This document shows, piece by piece, positions 25,801 to 34,535 of a stretch of 64,000 nt of DNA. Under the pieces are notes generated by a model. It was not told the DNA's origin. It made no database searches and saw nothing but the letters and a program-made list of their open reading frames with translations. This stretch comes from Bacteroidota bacterium. Lineage in GTDB: Bacteria > Bacteroidota > Bacteroidia > Bacteroidales > Lentimicrobiaceae. Within the stretch, counting starts at the first letter, position 1, and each line of letters starts with the position of its first letter. Where the stretch lies: the NCBI GenBank assembly GCA_009773515.1, contig WSXX01000028.1, positions 1-64,000 on the forward strand. Reading direction: 5' to 3'. The position numbers were made by a program, and so were the translations under genes.

Positions 25801-26082
25801 ATTTGAAAATACAGAAACGGCACTGAGTTTCATATAAACCTTTTGGTTTGGAACTGTTTTCGGACCATTGGTGCAATGCAATCCAATGCTTGTGATGGTT
25901 TTTGAACCACCCAGATCACTTTGACTGTAAATGAGCGAACTCCATGAGTAATTCCAGGAGGAATAAATAGGCATTGAATTTTGAACAGTGCCATTTCCAA
26001 CCTCAATGTACGTCTGAGCCTGGACATGGCCAAACCCCAAACACAGTAGTGCGAGTAATTGAATGAGTAAAAACTTCTTCAT
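22825..26082 (-). CDS. Large type IX-secreted modular adhesin/choice-of-anchor protein
   Basis: A 1085-residue protein with signal peptide MKKFLLIQLLALLCLGFGHVQAQ. Modules, in order, are an N-terminal beta domain, an Fn3-like domain (from about 205), a choice-of-anchor J/cleaved-adhesin-like domain (TQGFEDSTIFHTWPV), an ASH-like domain (ELSTASLTFRELYSGG), a second anchor-like domain, another Fn3-like domain, and a third choice-of-anchor J (PYAENFDAL). It ends with a Por secretion domain (FKIYPNPAGDYVNIQMP to GTKVWKTRIIIG). It is therefore exported by the type IX system to the surface or medium. It is divergent from a membrane-bound AraC regulator. The ATG at 26082 replaces a longer frame to 26178. 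Confidence 0.85.
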   Translation of the reverse strand: MKKFLLIQLLALLCLGFGHVQAQTYIEVGNGTVQNSMPIYSSWNYSWSSLIYSQSDLGGSKTITSIGLHCTNGPKTVPNQKVYMKLSAVSVFSNAGYEDPLNTGYTLVYEGSLTFQTGWNEIVLATPFVYDGVQNLIIHWENRWGNTYGPMFNSTSSVINNNKNCGSDIGFPGAGSTGYLNPYPGALTNMRFYYPSNLPSTPQNPYPADNATVVPVDTHLSWNLGANTNTYDLYFGTDPASLSIIASDVPAIQGVNVYNFSDFLADSTWHYWRVVAKNSSSQEISPVWDFKTEVVIDEFPYTQGFEDSTIFHTWPVQSAWITEPEFSWYESEVYPNSGSLCAKASRFSTNPVSVLRSPRVFLPENHRITYNWANTDARVAGHDTTFFEVSENGGSTWQTLDTLSPQAPSAYTESSVNLSQFAGTNFFFRFRYVTDQTLSSASVYLDDITIEEISNIPEIELSTASLTFRELYSGGQTYENITVLNPGSVDLEITSVQTSLPFGCNYSGIISAGSSVEVPVYFYADEPGSYSGSVTFVVEGDFLGNNIISVSGLVIEPVAELFEAFDASTQIPAHWNKIVSPTDPNKDVVIITSSFDPHSVPNVARMLNANDIESPLLFIMPGVNGFDSKELSFWAKKGGDFYDLEVIVGLMDDPYHAESFEEVQTFQLTPEHSEFTVAFPAGNTKPYVAFKHGDNVDWASLWIDDVEWTNPSAGTPPNPANVLYPANNVTNVDLMLPADYLIWANGGGSPDGYKLSLGTDNPPSNMINQSDLGDTLIYNILSSLQYNTRYYWQIVPYNQHGDAIDCPVWSFTTMNDPLISNFPYAENFDALVSGSAFYYPPFLNGNVYPLGWTDISTDNQNMSWTMIANSSGNPDIAHSAPNAMHMGWSFLNPMNEWLITPPMQLKSDKIYGLSFVYKTASVGLATSEKLELMVGTSNDPASFTQQLFNDPNITSLDYIEVKVNYTPDADGVYHFAFHGYSDPLQFLLFIDDFQITEQTPINAENQKISEFKIYPNPAGDYVNIQMPESLLQADVKIRDLTGRLMQATKFTGDFHQLNTSMLNSGVYILEVSTGTKVWKTRIIIG

Positions 26083-26299
26083 TTGAGTAAATAATTTAAT
26101 AAAACAGGAATTCGGTTTTTCAGTACTATACTGATTCGGGTACAAATGAAAAAACAATGTGGCAAATTGCGAAAGCATTGAGGTACGGATTCAGGAATTG
26201 AAACCTTATTATTAGCAGAAAACATCCGAAGCCAACTTTGATACAGGATTGATTTCGTTACTACAACGATAATGATTAGGTTTGCAGACAGTTTGTTTT

Positions 26300-27556
26300 A
26301 TGGAACTTTTCATCAATATTATATACGCACTACCTGTTTATCAGGCATTTACATTAATGCTTCTGCTTTTACTCCGGTGGTTTGCCTCCGATGGAAAGCA
26401 CCTGCTGCTGATGGTGATATTTCAGTTTATTGCTACTGTTTACTTTTTATTTAACTTTTTGTATGCCACTCATAGTTTTGAGTCAATTGGGCTGATTTAT
26501 CCGTTTATTCTGCCACTGATATTACTTTTTGCACCACTGTTTTACCTTTACCTCAAAGCAGTTTCTACTCCTGGATTTCATTTCAGTAAAAAGCATTTTT
26601 ATCATGTATTGCCTTCAATAATTTACCTTTTACTCAATTTGCCTTTTATGCTGGCTGCCCCAGCTGAAAAATTAAAATATGTTTCTCAGATTCAGACAAA
26701 TACAGAAAGTGAAACACTTCATCTGTATTTCTCAATTGTTTATATTTCAGGAATTTATCTTGTGCTCAACCTCCAAATTGTTTATTACTTTTTCAGGTCG
26801 GTACGAATTTTCAGAAAGCATCAGGAGTATATTGACAACCATTATTCCTATACAGAAAACATTAGTCTGGGCTGGTTTAAGGTAATCGCCTTTTCATTTT
26901 TCTTCTTTTTGGTTGCAAATCAAATGCTTTATTTTTCAGGCATTGGAAATAATTTTTATTCTCCAGCCATTTACAATATTTCCATGTTGGTCATCACCTT
27001 GCTGGTAGCCTACTTTAGTCTGATGCAAAAGGAGTTAAAACCCTCCGTTTCCTTACCTGAAAAACACCTGGCCAATAGAATCGAATCAGAATTAAGTGAT
27101 AGCTTAACCAATGAATCAGATGTTACATCTGCCGGGATACAAGCGGAAAATTTACTGGAAATCACCTCCTCAGGGAAATATGCCGGATCGGCACTTCAGG
27201 AAGAACAAAAATCCAGAATTATTTATGGCCTGACTACGCTGATGGAAAGGGAAAAAGCCTACACCAACGCCAGCTTAAGTCTTGATGATGTGGCTTTGAA
27301 ACTGAACACCAACACAAAATACATTTCTCAGGCAATCAATGAACATTTCGGGAGGAACTTTTACCACTTTGTTAATTTTTACAGAATTGAAGAGGCTAAA
27401 AGGCTCATGCTTGAAGAGGAAAACCTGAAATATTCAATTTATGGAATAGCTCAAATGGTTGGATTTGGCTCTAAATCAAGCTTTAATGCAGCATTCCGGA
27501 AGTTCACAGGATTAACACCAACAGGGTTTATTTCTAACACACAGGCAAAAAGTTGA
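26300..27556 (+). CDS. Membrane-anchored AraC family transcription regulator
   Basis: A 418-residue protein. The N-terminal about 245 residues are hydrophobic with six to eight helices (starting MELFINIIYALPVYQAF). A linker follows, then a C-terminal AraC DNA-binding domain (about 310-410) with both helix-turn-helix units (LSLDDVALKLNTNTKYISQA and 'YGIAQMVGFGSKSSFNAAFR'). A membrane sensor joined directly to AraC is common in Bacteroidota. The ligand is unknown. The frame opens at a TTG (26282), but that TTG lies inside the -7 box TAGGTTTG (26277-26284), so ATG 26300 is used. Confidence 0.85.
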   Translation: MELFINIIYALPVYQAFTLMLLLLLRWFASDGKHLLLMVIFQFIATVYFLFNFLYATHSFESIGLIYPFILPLILLFAPLFYLYLKAVSTPGFHFSKKHFYHVLPSIIYLLLNLPFMLAAPAEKLKYVSQIQTNTESETLHLYFSIVYISGIYLVLNLQIVYYFFRSVRIFRKHQEYIDNHYSYTENISLGWFKVIAFSFFFFLVANQMLYFSGIGNNFYSPAIYNISMLVITLLVAYFSLMQKELKPSVSLPEKHLANRIESELSDSLTNESDVTSAGIQAENLLEITSSGKYAGSALQEEQKSRIIYGLTTLMEREKAYTNASLSLDDVALKLNTNTKYISQAINEHFGRNFYHFVNFYRIEEAKRLMLEEENLKYSIYGIAQMVGFGSKSSFNAAFRKFTGLTPTGFISNTQAKS

Positions 27557-27612
27557 CTTAGTTCTCTGATTTTCAGATGCTGTTAGATTCCTGAATTTAG
27601 TTAAACAGAACT

Positions 27613-28275
27613 TTATTTGGTAATGACTTGTTTTTGCCTGTAAAACCTGCACCATTCGCTCAATCCGCAAACTTCACATTTTGGCTTTCGGGCAATGCAT
27701 ACATATCTGCCATGCAAAATCAGCCAATGATGTGCGATTGAAAGTTTGCTTTCAGGGATGTACTTAACCAGCTGTTTTTCCGTTTCCAGGGGTGTTTTGG
27801 CTCTGTATGTAAGTCCGATTCTGGCCGAAACCCTGTGCACATGCGTATCTACCGCCATTGCAGGTAAATTGAAGGCAACTGAAGCAATTACATTCGCTGT
27901 TTTCCGGCCAACACCGGGAAGTTTTTGAAGCGAATCGATATTATCCGGAACAATACCACCAAAATCGTTGACCAGCATACGTGCCATTCCCAGAAGGTGT
28001 TTGGTTTTATTATTGGGATAGGAACATGAACGGATCAAGCCAAAAACTTCGTCTTCGGTACCGAGGGCAAGTGACTCAACATCAGGAAACCGCTTAAAAA
28101 ACGGAACGGTTATAATATTTACCCTTTTATCGGTGCATTGGGCTGAGAGGATTACAGCAACAATCAGTTCATATGGGTTAATGTAGTGCAGTTCTGTTTC
28201 TGCAACCGGCATGTTCTTTTCAAACCAGTCAATCACATTATGAAAAAGTTTTACCTTAGAAAGTTTTTCGGTCAT
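27613..28275 (-). CDS. nth: Endonuclease III
   Basis: A 220-residue DNA glycosylase/AP lyase. The helix-hairpin-helix motif LPGVGRKTANVI includes catalytic K125, the catalytic aspartate is D143 in VDTHVHRV, and a [4Fe-4S] loop has C193, C200, C203 and C209 in the C-X6-C-X2-C-X5-C spacing. It removes oxidised pyrimidines. It is transcribed alone. On the minus strand TACTTTTG (28323-28330) is a -7-like box 48 bases before the ATG. Confidence 0.97.
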   Translation of the reverse strand: MTEKLSKVKLFHNVIDWFEKNMPVAETELHYINPYELIVAVILSAQCTDKRVNIITVPFFKRFPDVESLALGTEDEVFGLIRSCSYPNNKTKHLLGMARMLVNDFGGIVPDNIDSLQKLPGVGRKTANVIASVAFNLPAMAVDTHVHRVSARIGLTYRAKTPLETEKQLVKYIPESKLSIAHHWLILHGRYVCIARKPKCEVCGLSEWCRFYRQKQVITK

Positions 28276-28413
28276 TTTACAGTAATATCTATAATAATTG
28301 CAATGAAAGATGCAATCAACGGCAAAAGTAAATACTTATTGAAATAATGGCCGGATAAATGATAAAAACACAAGACTGAACATTCTGCCAGCATCGGGCA
28401 TTGTGAATTAAAA

Positions 28414-28442
28414 AACCGGATCGTATTGATAACGACCCGGTT
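28414..28442 (-). terminator. Terminator after the porin-like gene
   Basis: On the minus strand AACCGGGTCGT (28442 down to 28432) and ACGATCCGGTT (28424 down to 28414) form a hairpin with one mismatch, followed by a T run (TTTTTT) at the low-coordinate side. Confidence 0.7.
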
Positions 28443-28499
28443 AAAGATTACTATTTACAAATTTTGCACCATAAGTTATACTGCTGCATTTGCAAATAA

Positions 28500-29138
28500 C
28501 TAATTGCCCAATGAAATTACAAATCCCAATTTAAACCCAATTCCGCTGTAACTGTAGGTAACTTTATCTCCTTCTGCACGTTCTCCATTGGGTTCTGCAT
28601 CCCACTTTTCAGAATCAACACCATAATTGATCAATAAATCAATGCCCACGTTATCGGTGACAAAATATGTCCCTCCGATTCCAAGTGCAAAATGAAGTAT
28701 TGAATACTTCTCTTCATTCTCAGAACCCATATATACTGACTTTGACTTCCCTGATCCAACACCAAACCTTACTTCTCCATAGGGCATCAATCCGTTGATA
28801 TCGGTTACATAGTATCTGGCAAAAGGGCCAACCAGAGCATAAGAATAAGAATATTCCATTTTCGGGTCATCAAATTTCTGACTTGACATACTTAAGTCCA
28901 GAAACAAACCCACGGGAAGTTTATCAATAATAAAATATCCAGCCATAGGCTGGAAATCAAAACTTGAGTACTTATAGCCATCTGCTGTTGTGCTGCCTGA
29001 TTTAATCTTTTGCGCACCCGCAGAGAAGCCTAAGTTAGAAGAACCGCCGAAAAAGACATTACCTTTTTCAATCTGAGCATGAGATAAGAAACTAATCATC
29101 ATAATCAGAATAACTGACAAGCAAGATTTCCTTTTCAT
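28500..29138 (-). CDS. Small outer membrane beta-barrel (porin family) protein
   Basis: A 212-residue protein with signal peptide MKRKSCLSVILIMMISFLSHAQ. The mature part opens with GNVFFGGSSNLGFS and consists of about eight alternating strands, ending KLGFVISLGN. This is the pattern of the OmpA/OmpW-like small barrels annotated as 'outer membrane beta-barrel' in Bacteroidota. No enzymatic residue set is seen. The start at 29138 gives the signal peptide. The longer frame to 29249 does not. Confidence 0.75.
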   Translation of the reverse strand: MKRKSCLSVILIMMISFLSHAQIEKGNVFFGGSSNLGFSAGAQKIKSGSTTADGYKYSSFDFQPMAGYFIIDKLPVGLFLDLSMSSQKFDDPKMEYSYSYALVGPFARYYVTDINGLMPYGEVRFGVGSGKSKSVYMGSENEEKYSILHFALGIGGTYFVTDNVGIDLLINYGVDSEKWDAEPNGERAEGDKVTYSYSGIGFKLGFVISLGN

Positions 29139-29478
29139 TGTGCTAATGTGTTGGTTAATAAGCATAAATGTACGAATAAACCAGCCCTTTGGCAAGTATA
29201 ATCCGAAATAATTATGCACAACCAACGAGACATTCTGAACAATCTGCAAGAATTCTGCTTTACAAATATTTTCTGAACAAATATTTCCTTAAATAATCTG
29301 GTTGGATTTTCATGAATATATCAGATGAATTCCCGTTCATTTTTCGGGAATGAAAGAAAAGAGCTATTGAAAATGAAACAGACAGGAGAAAATTGCAGAA
29401 TATCGGATTGGATCGTAAACCGGAAAATAAGGTAATTATTTCAGGATTTTATTGAAAAAAGATAGAATGCGAAAAATT
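29139..29478. other. 340-base intergenic stretch
   Basis: No gene is supported. A 7-bp perfect hairpin ATTCCCG/CGGGAAT is at 29329-29335 and 29345-29351, without a T tract. The A/T-rich remainder must hold the promoter of the porin-like gene, but no clear -7 box was found. Confidence 0.4.
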
Positions 29479-30540
29479 TTATTTCACCCGCATCACTGCA
29501 AAAAGTGAAAACATCCAGCGCGGAAGCGGCCCGGGTTTACGTTTGGTAAGGTCAATCGACCAACCCAGCTTTTTCACCAAAGGTATTTTATGTGTTTCCA
29601 CAAATTCTATAAGTGTACCTTCGGGAGCCTGAATATAAGCAAAGCTTCCGGCAGCTTCACCCATATCGAAGGTATCCATATCCAAAGCGCTGTCAACAGT
29701 AAATGGAAATCCTTTATCTCTGACTTCATCCCGAAGTTCATCCATTCCATTTATATCGAAGCACAAATGTATAAATCCGGGGTCTCCCCACAGCCGGCCT
29801 TCATAAATTCCTTTGGGTATTCTTTCAAGCGACTGCACCAATTCAATGCTGGTTGGTCCAAGCACCGGGCTAAAAGCCCCGTTGTAAAGTTTTGAGTGTT
29901 TGAGTAAAACCCGTCTGTAACGGCTTTCTCCTCCCGGAAGTCCTTTCCAGTCTTCCATAACTCCTTCTGTATCATAAACAACGGTATCGTATCCCAGTAT
30001 CTGCTGATACACCCGCATGCTCACTTCTATATTATTTACCCCGATTACAGCACCAAAAACACCGCCGGTAACTGATTTCTGCTTTTTAAACAAATACGAA
30101 TCCTGGCAAACTTCCCATAAATTTCCATAAAGGTCATTCAGGTAAAAATGAAGATTGCCTTTGGGATCGCTGCATATTTCAGTTAGTACGTTGAGTTGCT
30201 GGTTTTTAAATTGAGTAAATGCTTTCTGAATATTATAGGTTTTGAGTTTCCCGGCAAAAATTCCAAGATCACCAAATTTGAGCTCAAATGATGGAGGCTC
30301 AGGCTTTTTGCCTGTATGTTGCCAGATTTCAAATCCACCGCCGCCTTCAAGATTAAGCGCCAGAATAGCATGCCGTTCGCGTGGTTCACCTTCTGTGTGA
30401 GGAAGCATAAGCTCTGCCATCGCAGCTTCTTCAAACATCTTGATATCCATTCCGAAATGCTTCCTGTACCATGCAAAAGCTTCATGAATGTCAGTTACTC
30501 CAACCCCCAATTGCTGAATTCCGTTGATCTGTTTTGCCAT
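29479..30540 (-). CDS. Protein with two VOC (glyoxalase/dioxygenase-fold) domains
   Basis: A 353-residue soluble protein made of two vicinal-oxygen-chelate domains. Residues 7-145 begin GIQQLGVGVTDIHEAFAWYR and end LNDLYGNLWEVCQD. Residues 158-315 include AVIGVNNIEVSMRVYQQIL, FIHLCFDINGMDELR and QAPEGTLIEFVET. Possible metal ligands are H and E residues in the second domain (for example H in FIHLC and E in LIEFVE), but not all could be placed. Substrate is unknown. It is 43 bases downstream of the SDR gene, so both probably form one unit. Confidence 0.8.
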   Translation of the reverse strand: MAKQINGIQQLGVGVTDIHEAFAWYRKHFGMDIKMFEEAAMAELMLPHTEGEPRERHAILALNLEGGGGFEIWQHTGKKPEPPSFELKFGDLGIFAGKLKTYNIQKAFTQFKNQQLNVLTEICSDPKGNLHFYLNDLYGNLWEVCQDSYLFKKQKSVTGGVFGAVIGVNNIEVSMRVYQQILGYDTVVYDTEGVMEDWKGLPGGESRYRRVLLKHSKLYNGAFSPVLGPTSIELVQSLERIPKGIYEGRLWGDPGFIHLCFDINGMDELRDEVRDKGFPFTVDSALDMDTFDMGEAAGSFAYIQAPEGTLIEFVETHKIPLVKKLGWSIDLTKRKPGPLPRWMFSLFAVMRVK

Positions 30541-30583
30541 TCTGTGATGTTGATAGGTGATCTTTGATTTTTAATTATTCTTT

Positions 30584-31378
30584 TTAAACAGGTTTGATGC
30601 GCGAAGAAATAAAATAGAACAGTGAAGGAACAAATCTTCGGAAATATAACATCAGCAACTCTTTTCCTCCTACATGAACTTCTTTTTTTTCTTTTTTCAA
30701 ACCAGCAAGAATCTGTCGCGCTGCTTTTTCGGCAGTAATTCCATTTGCTTGTCCCGGATCCATTTTACCATATTCGTTTCCGTCGCTGGTTAGCGCAAAA
30801 CGCGAAATATTGGTTTGTATCCTCCCGGGAATAAGAATACTGACTTTAATATTGAAAGCTGAATTTTCAGCCCTTAAACTTTCAAAATAGCCATGCAATG
30901 CATGTTTAGATGCTGAATAAGCTGATCTGTAAGGAAATCCGAACTTCCCGACCAGGCTGGAAGTTACAGCCAACTGCCCTCCCCCATTACTGATCATTGA
31001 TGGCAACAAACATTTGGCAAGCGTTACTGCACCAAAAAAGTTGACCTCCATTATCTTCCGGTCATTTACATCAGGCGTTTCAGTAACCAGCGATCTTTGA
31101 CTAATGCCTGCAAACTGATAAAGTCCATCTATTTTCCCGACTTTAGCTATAATCTCTTCAGTTTTAAACCTGATAGCAGCAGTATCCGACATATCGAGCT
31201 GAACCGGTGTAGCTTTACTGCCTTTAGTTTGAATTTCATTGACCACATCTGTTAATCCTTCAAAATTGCGATCTGAAAGTACCAGATGAACATGGTAATC
31301 ACCCAGCAATAAAGCAAGTGCCTTTCCCATTCCTGAGGAGGCACCGGTGATCCAGAAACATTTGTTTTCAAAGTTCAT
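30584..31378 (-). CDS. Short-chain dehydrogenase/reductase
   Basis: A 264-residue classical SDR. TGASSGMG (11-18) is the cofactor site, N113 lies in the structural asparagine position, S140/S141 and YSASK (Y154, K158) form the catalytic set. The usual NAG motif reads FAG at 89-91. A hydrophobic C-terminus (LLMLYFRRFVPSLFYFISSR) resembles the membrane-linked DHRS7/SDR7C-type enzymes. The substrate, possibly a lipid or steroid-like carbonyl, is not known. The VOC gene follows closely and the gene is first of the pair. Confidence 0.88.
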   Translation of the reverse strand: MNFENKCFWITGASSGMGKALALLLGDYHVHLVLSDRNFEGLTDVVNEIQTKGSKATPVQLDMSDTAAIRFKTEEIIAKVGKIDGLYQFAGISQRSLVTETPDVNDRKIMEVNFFGAVTLAKCLLPSMISNGGGQLAVTSSLVGKFGFPYRSAYSASKHALHGYFESLRAENSAFNIKVSILIPGRIQTNISRFALTSDGNEYGKMDPGQANGITAEKAARQILAGLKKEKKEVHVGGKELLMLYFRRFVPSLFYFISSRIKPV

Positions 31379-31753
31379 GAAGTCAATTAAAACGTGCGAA
31401 TATACTAAAATTGGGTTGATGATTACTTCTTGCTGATTCCCAAAATCGACCTGAGACTTTGATTTAAAAAGATCCTGTCGATCAATTTTGAAGCAAATAA
31501 ATTAACAATATTTATCATAGTATTGTTTTTCAATAATATACACCATCGGATTCTGATGGATTTACAAAACCCCGAAAGAAATATTTCGCGATTTTTTCAT
31601 GATAAAAATACAACTCCCCGATTAGATTTTAACTATTTTTACAAAGCCGGAGACATTTTTTTGACTAAAAAGTTTTTTTACCTGAATTGTGTTTTCCCAT
31701 CATAAATTCTTTCCCATTAGTTCGTCAGTGAATAATACATCCAAACCTAAACC
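31379..31753. other. 375-base intergenic stretch
   Basis: This AT-rich gap lies between two divergent genes (SDR on the minus strand, a cargo gene on the plus strand). It should carry both promoters. I see no exact TAnnTTTG match at a useful distance and no gene. A 60-residue open frame at 31523-31705 has no family-like sequence. Confidence 0.35.
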
Positions 31754-34438
31754 ATGAGAAAATCGTTACTTTCTTTTTTTGCGTTGCTTTTGATTGCTCA
31801 GATTTCTTTTGCACAATGGAGCAGCAATGCAGCTGTAAACAATGTAATCTGCAGCCTTGCAGGGGAACAGGCTCTTCCAAAAATTGCAACATGCCCTAAC
31901 GGCGATACTTATATCGGTTACTTTTCAAATGAAAGCGGCAATTACGATGTCAGGCTGCAACGTCTCGACAGTCAGGGAAATGAACTATGGGCAAGTGGTG
32001 GCATTCTGATCAGCAGCAATGAATCAATGACCTGGCTTACTGACTGGGATATGACCGCCGACGTAAACAACCATTGTGTGATGACCTGGCAGGACATCCG
32101 CAATGGAAACAACAATATCTACGCCTATCGTATTTCCCCTGCAGGGAGTTTTGTTTGGGGAAGCAATGGCATAGCACTTTCGGATAATTCAGCATTTAAT
32201 GCATCACCGAAAGTAACCTGCACCGCTGCCGGAAACGCGGTATTTGCATGGATGTCGGATGATGTTTTAATTATTCAGAAGCTAGATCCTGCCGGAACCA
32301 AGCAATGGGGTAATAACGGTATTACGCTCAGCACTTCCAATGCACTTAAATGGCCTCAGCTAATGCCTGTTGGAACCGATGAAGTGGTTATGAAATATTT
32401 TGAAGACAGCGGACCGCCCAATGCACCAACCAGACATGTTTTTGCTCAGCGATACAGTTCAACCGGAACTCCTGTATGGGCTGCCCCTGCCGTAATTTCA
32501 GATGCCGGCGGAATATCAGCATGGACACAGATTTTTCCATTTATAAACGATGGCAGCGATGGTTTTTATATTGCATGGCACGATGACCGCGACAACAACC
32601 AGCTGGCATCTGTGTGGGTTCAGCACATCAGCTCTTCAGGTACTGTACTTTTTGCTGCAGATGGCGTTGAAGCTTCAACACAGGGAGGCACAAACCATTA
32701 CTATCCTTCGCTGGCCTGCCCTCCGGGATCTTCAGATGTTTTTGTTTACTGGAATGAAATGAATGCGCTTCAGAGCCAGAAAGGCATTTTCGGACAAAAA
32801 ATTTCATCATCCGGAACCAGACAATGGGGCAACAGCGGAATGACTTTTATTCCGGTTACCGCAACAAATGTTACTCCCCTGGCTGCAAGCAGCAGCCCGA
32901 CCGATATGATTGTACTTTATGAAGAATCTACTTCTGCTTCAGCCAGTTCATTGAAAGCCATGCGTATAGCAAACGATGGAAGCTATGTTTGGCCGACAAA
33001 CCATGTAACTGTGAGCTCGGCAGCTTCATCAAAGGTGCATACTGTGATGAATGACTTTCAGAATAACCAATGGCTGATTAGCTGGGAGGATAACCGCTCA
33101 GGAGCAGCTGATATTTATGCCCAAAACCTTCTGCTCGACGGCACCCTGGGTTTTTATGATCCAACCTTTGGAAATATTCAGGGTCAGGTCACGCTTAACG
33201 GTGGAACCGGCAATGTTACACAGGTGGTTGTAAGTGCAGGTAATGAATCAACGCTGCCTGACCCTAATGGATTTTACATCCTGGTTGTTCCTACCGGAAC
33301 CTACACCGTTACAGCAACCTTGCCGGCATATTACCCCGGATCTGTTACAAATGTGGTTGTTCTTGAAGATCAAGCCACTACAGGTGTTGATTTTGTGCTT
33401 GAAGCCATTCCTACAACCGGTTTTATTGAAGGTGAAGTTACGCTTTCGGGCGGAAATGGTGAGATTACTGAAGTTCTTGTTTCGGCTGGCACCAGCTCTA
33501 CTCATCCTGATGCCAATGGATTTTACAGCCTTGAAGCTCAGGTTGGTTTGTGGGATGTTGAAGCAAGCCTTGCCGGATATGTTACACAGATAAGATCAGG
33601 AATATCAGTTTTACCAGGCGAAACAACGCCTGACATTGACTTTACACTTCCATTGCTGCCCACAACAGGTTATGTTCAGGGTTATGTTGTGATTGCAGGC
33701 GGACTTTACGATCTGACTGAAGTAACAGTTACTGCGGGCAGTACATCAACCAATCCGGATGCAAATGGTTTCTATTTTCTGGAATTGCTTGCAGGCACTT
33801 ATGATGTAACTGCTTCGCATACATTTACCACTTCCCAAACCATTGAAAATGTTGTGATTGATCCTGGACTTTCCACCACCGGAATCGATTTTTTACTCCA
33901 ACCGCTGCGTGTCAACATGATTTGTATGGCACTGAATCAATGGGGACTACCGATGGATGAAACAGACATTTCAATTGTCGGGCCTGAATCAACCTACACC
34001 GGAACCATCAATGGCAATTCTCTGGTGTTTGAGAATGTGCCTTATGGTTTATATGCAGGTACAGCAACACATGAGATTGGTGGCACAGTTTTGTCAGACA
34101 CACTCATAAATTCAGAAAATCATCACCTGGTTTTTGAATTTTTTATCGATAAAACCAACAGTAATTCAAGTGATCTCAGGTTTCAGATTTCACCAAATCC
34201 ATTGGAAACAGATAGTAAAATCAAACTCTCAGTTTTAAAACAATCTGAATACACGCTGATTCTGCACAATTTAAACGGAAAAATTCTGGCGACAAAAAAA
34301 ACAGGAACAATTCAATCCGGTGCACATGAGTGGCCATTCCGTTTTCTGGCACAAAGCCACACACTTTCTGCCGGAACCTATTTTGTTAGTGTGATTTCCG
34401 GAAGTGAGACATCAACCATTAAATTGATAGTGAATTAG
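31754..34438 (+). CDS. Type IX-secreted protein: propeller-like repeats, three CarboxypepD_reg repeats and a Por domain
   Basis: An 894-residue protein with a signal peptide (cleavage after ISFAQ). Residues about 40-450 carry about six copies of a strand motif of the form xQxxxxxGxxxWxxxG (for example RLDSQGNELWASGG, RISPAGSFVWGSNG, KLDPAGTKQWGNNG), consistent with a beta-propeller. Three carboxypeptidase-regulatory-like beta-sandwiches of about 85 residues follow (each starting G.V.GG.G...VTV/VVV.AG). The C-terminus (ISPNPLETDSKIKLSVLK to SGSETSTIKLIVN) is a type IX sorting domain. It is probably surface-exposed or released. Confidence 0.82.
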   Translation: MRKSLLSFFALLLIAQISFAQWSSNAAVNNVICSLAGEQALPKIATCPNGDTYIGYFSNESGNYDVRLQRLDSQGNELWASGGILISSNESMTWLTDWDMTADVNNHCVMTWQDIRNGNNNIYAYRISPAGSFVWGSNGIALSDNSAFNASPKVTCTAAGNAVFAWMSDDVLIIQKLDPAGTKQWGNNGITLSTSNALKWPQLMPVGTDEVVMKYFEDSGPPNAPTRHVFAQRYSSTGTPVWAAPAVISDAGGISAWTQIFPFINDGSDGFYIAWHDDRDNNQLASVWVQHISSSGTVLFAADGVEASTQGGTNHYYPSLACPPGSSDVFVYWNEMNALQSQKGIFGQKISSSGTRQWGNSGMTFIPVTATNVTPLAASSSPTDMIVLYEESTSASASSLKAMRIANDGSYVWPTNHVTVSSAASSKVHTVMNDFQNNQWLISWEDNRSGAADIYAQNLLLDGTLGFYDPTFGNIQGQVTLNGGTGNVTQVVVSAGNESTLPDPNGFYILVVPTGTYTVTATLPAYYPGSVTNVVVLEDQATTGVDFVLEAIPTTGFIEGEVTLSGGNGEITEVLVSAGTSSTHPDANGFYSLEAQVGLWDVEASLAGYVTQIRSGISVLPGETTPDIDFTLPLLPTTGYVQGYVVIAGGLYDLTEVTVTAGSTSTNPDANGFYFLELLAGTYDVTASHTFTTSQTIENVVIDPGLSTTGIDFLLQPLRVNMICMALNQWGLPMDETDISIVGPESTYTGTINGNSLVFENVPYGLYAGTATHEIGGTVLSDTLINSENHHLVFEFFIDKTNSNSSDLRFQISPNPLETDSKIKLSVLKQSEYTLILHNLNGKILATKKTGTIQSGAHEWPFRFLAQSHTLSAGTYFVSVISGSETSTIKLIVN

Positions 34439-34535
34439 CATAATGTTGCAACAATTATACAGGTTTCAGGTTTAATGAAACTTGTGTTACCTTTGCAATT
34501 GTTAAAAGTTAAAAACCAAAAACTTCAAAGAAAAG

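Noticed and set aside
29329..29351. A 7-bp hairpin ATTCCCG/CGGGAAT
   Set aside because: It has no T tract and no gene end next to it, so neither terminator nor regulatory role can be argued.
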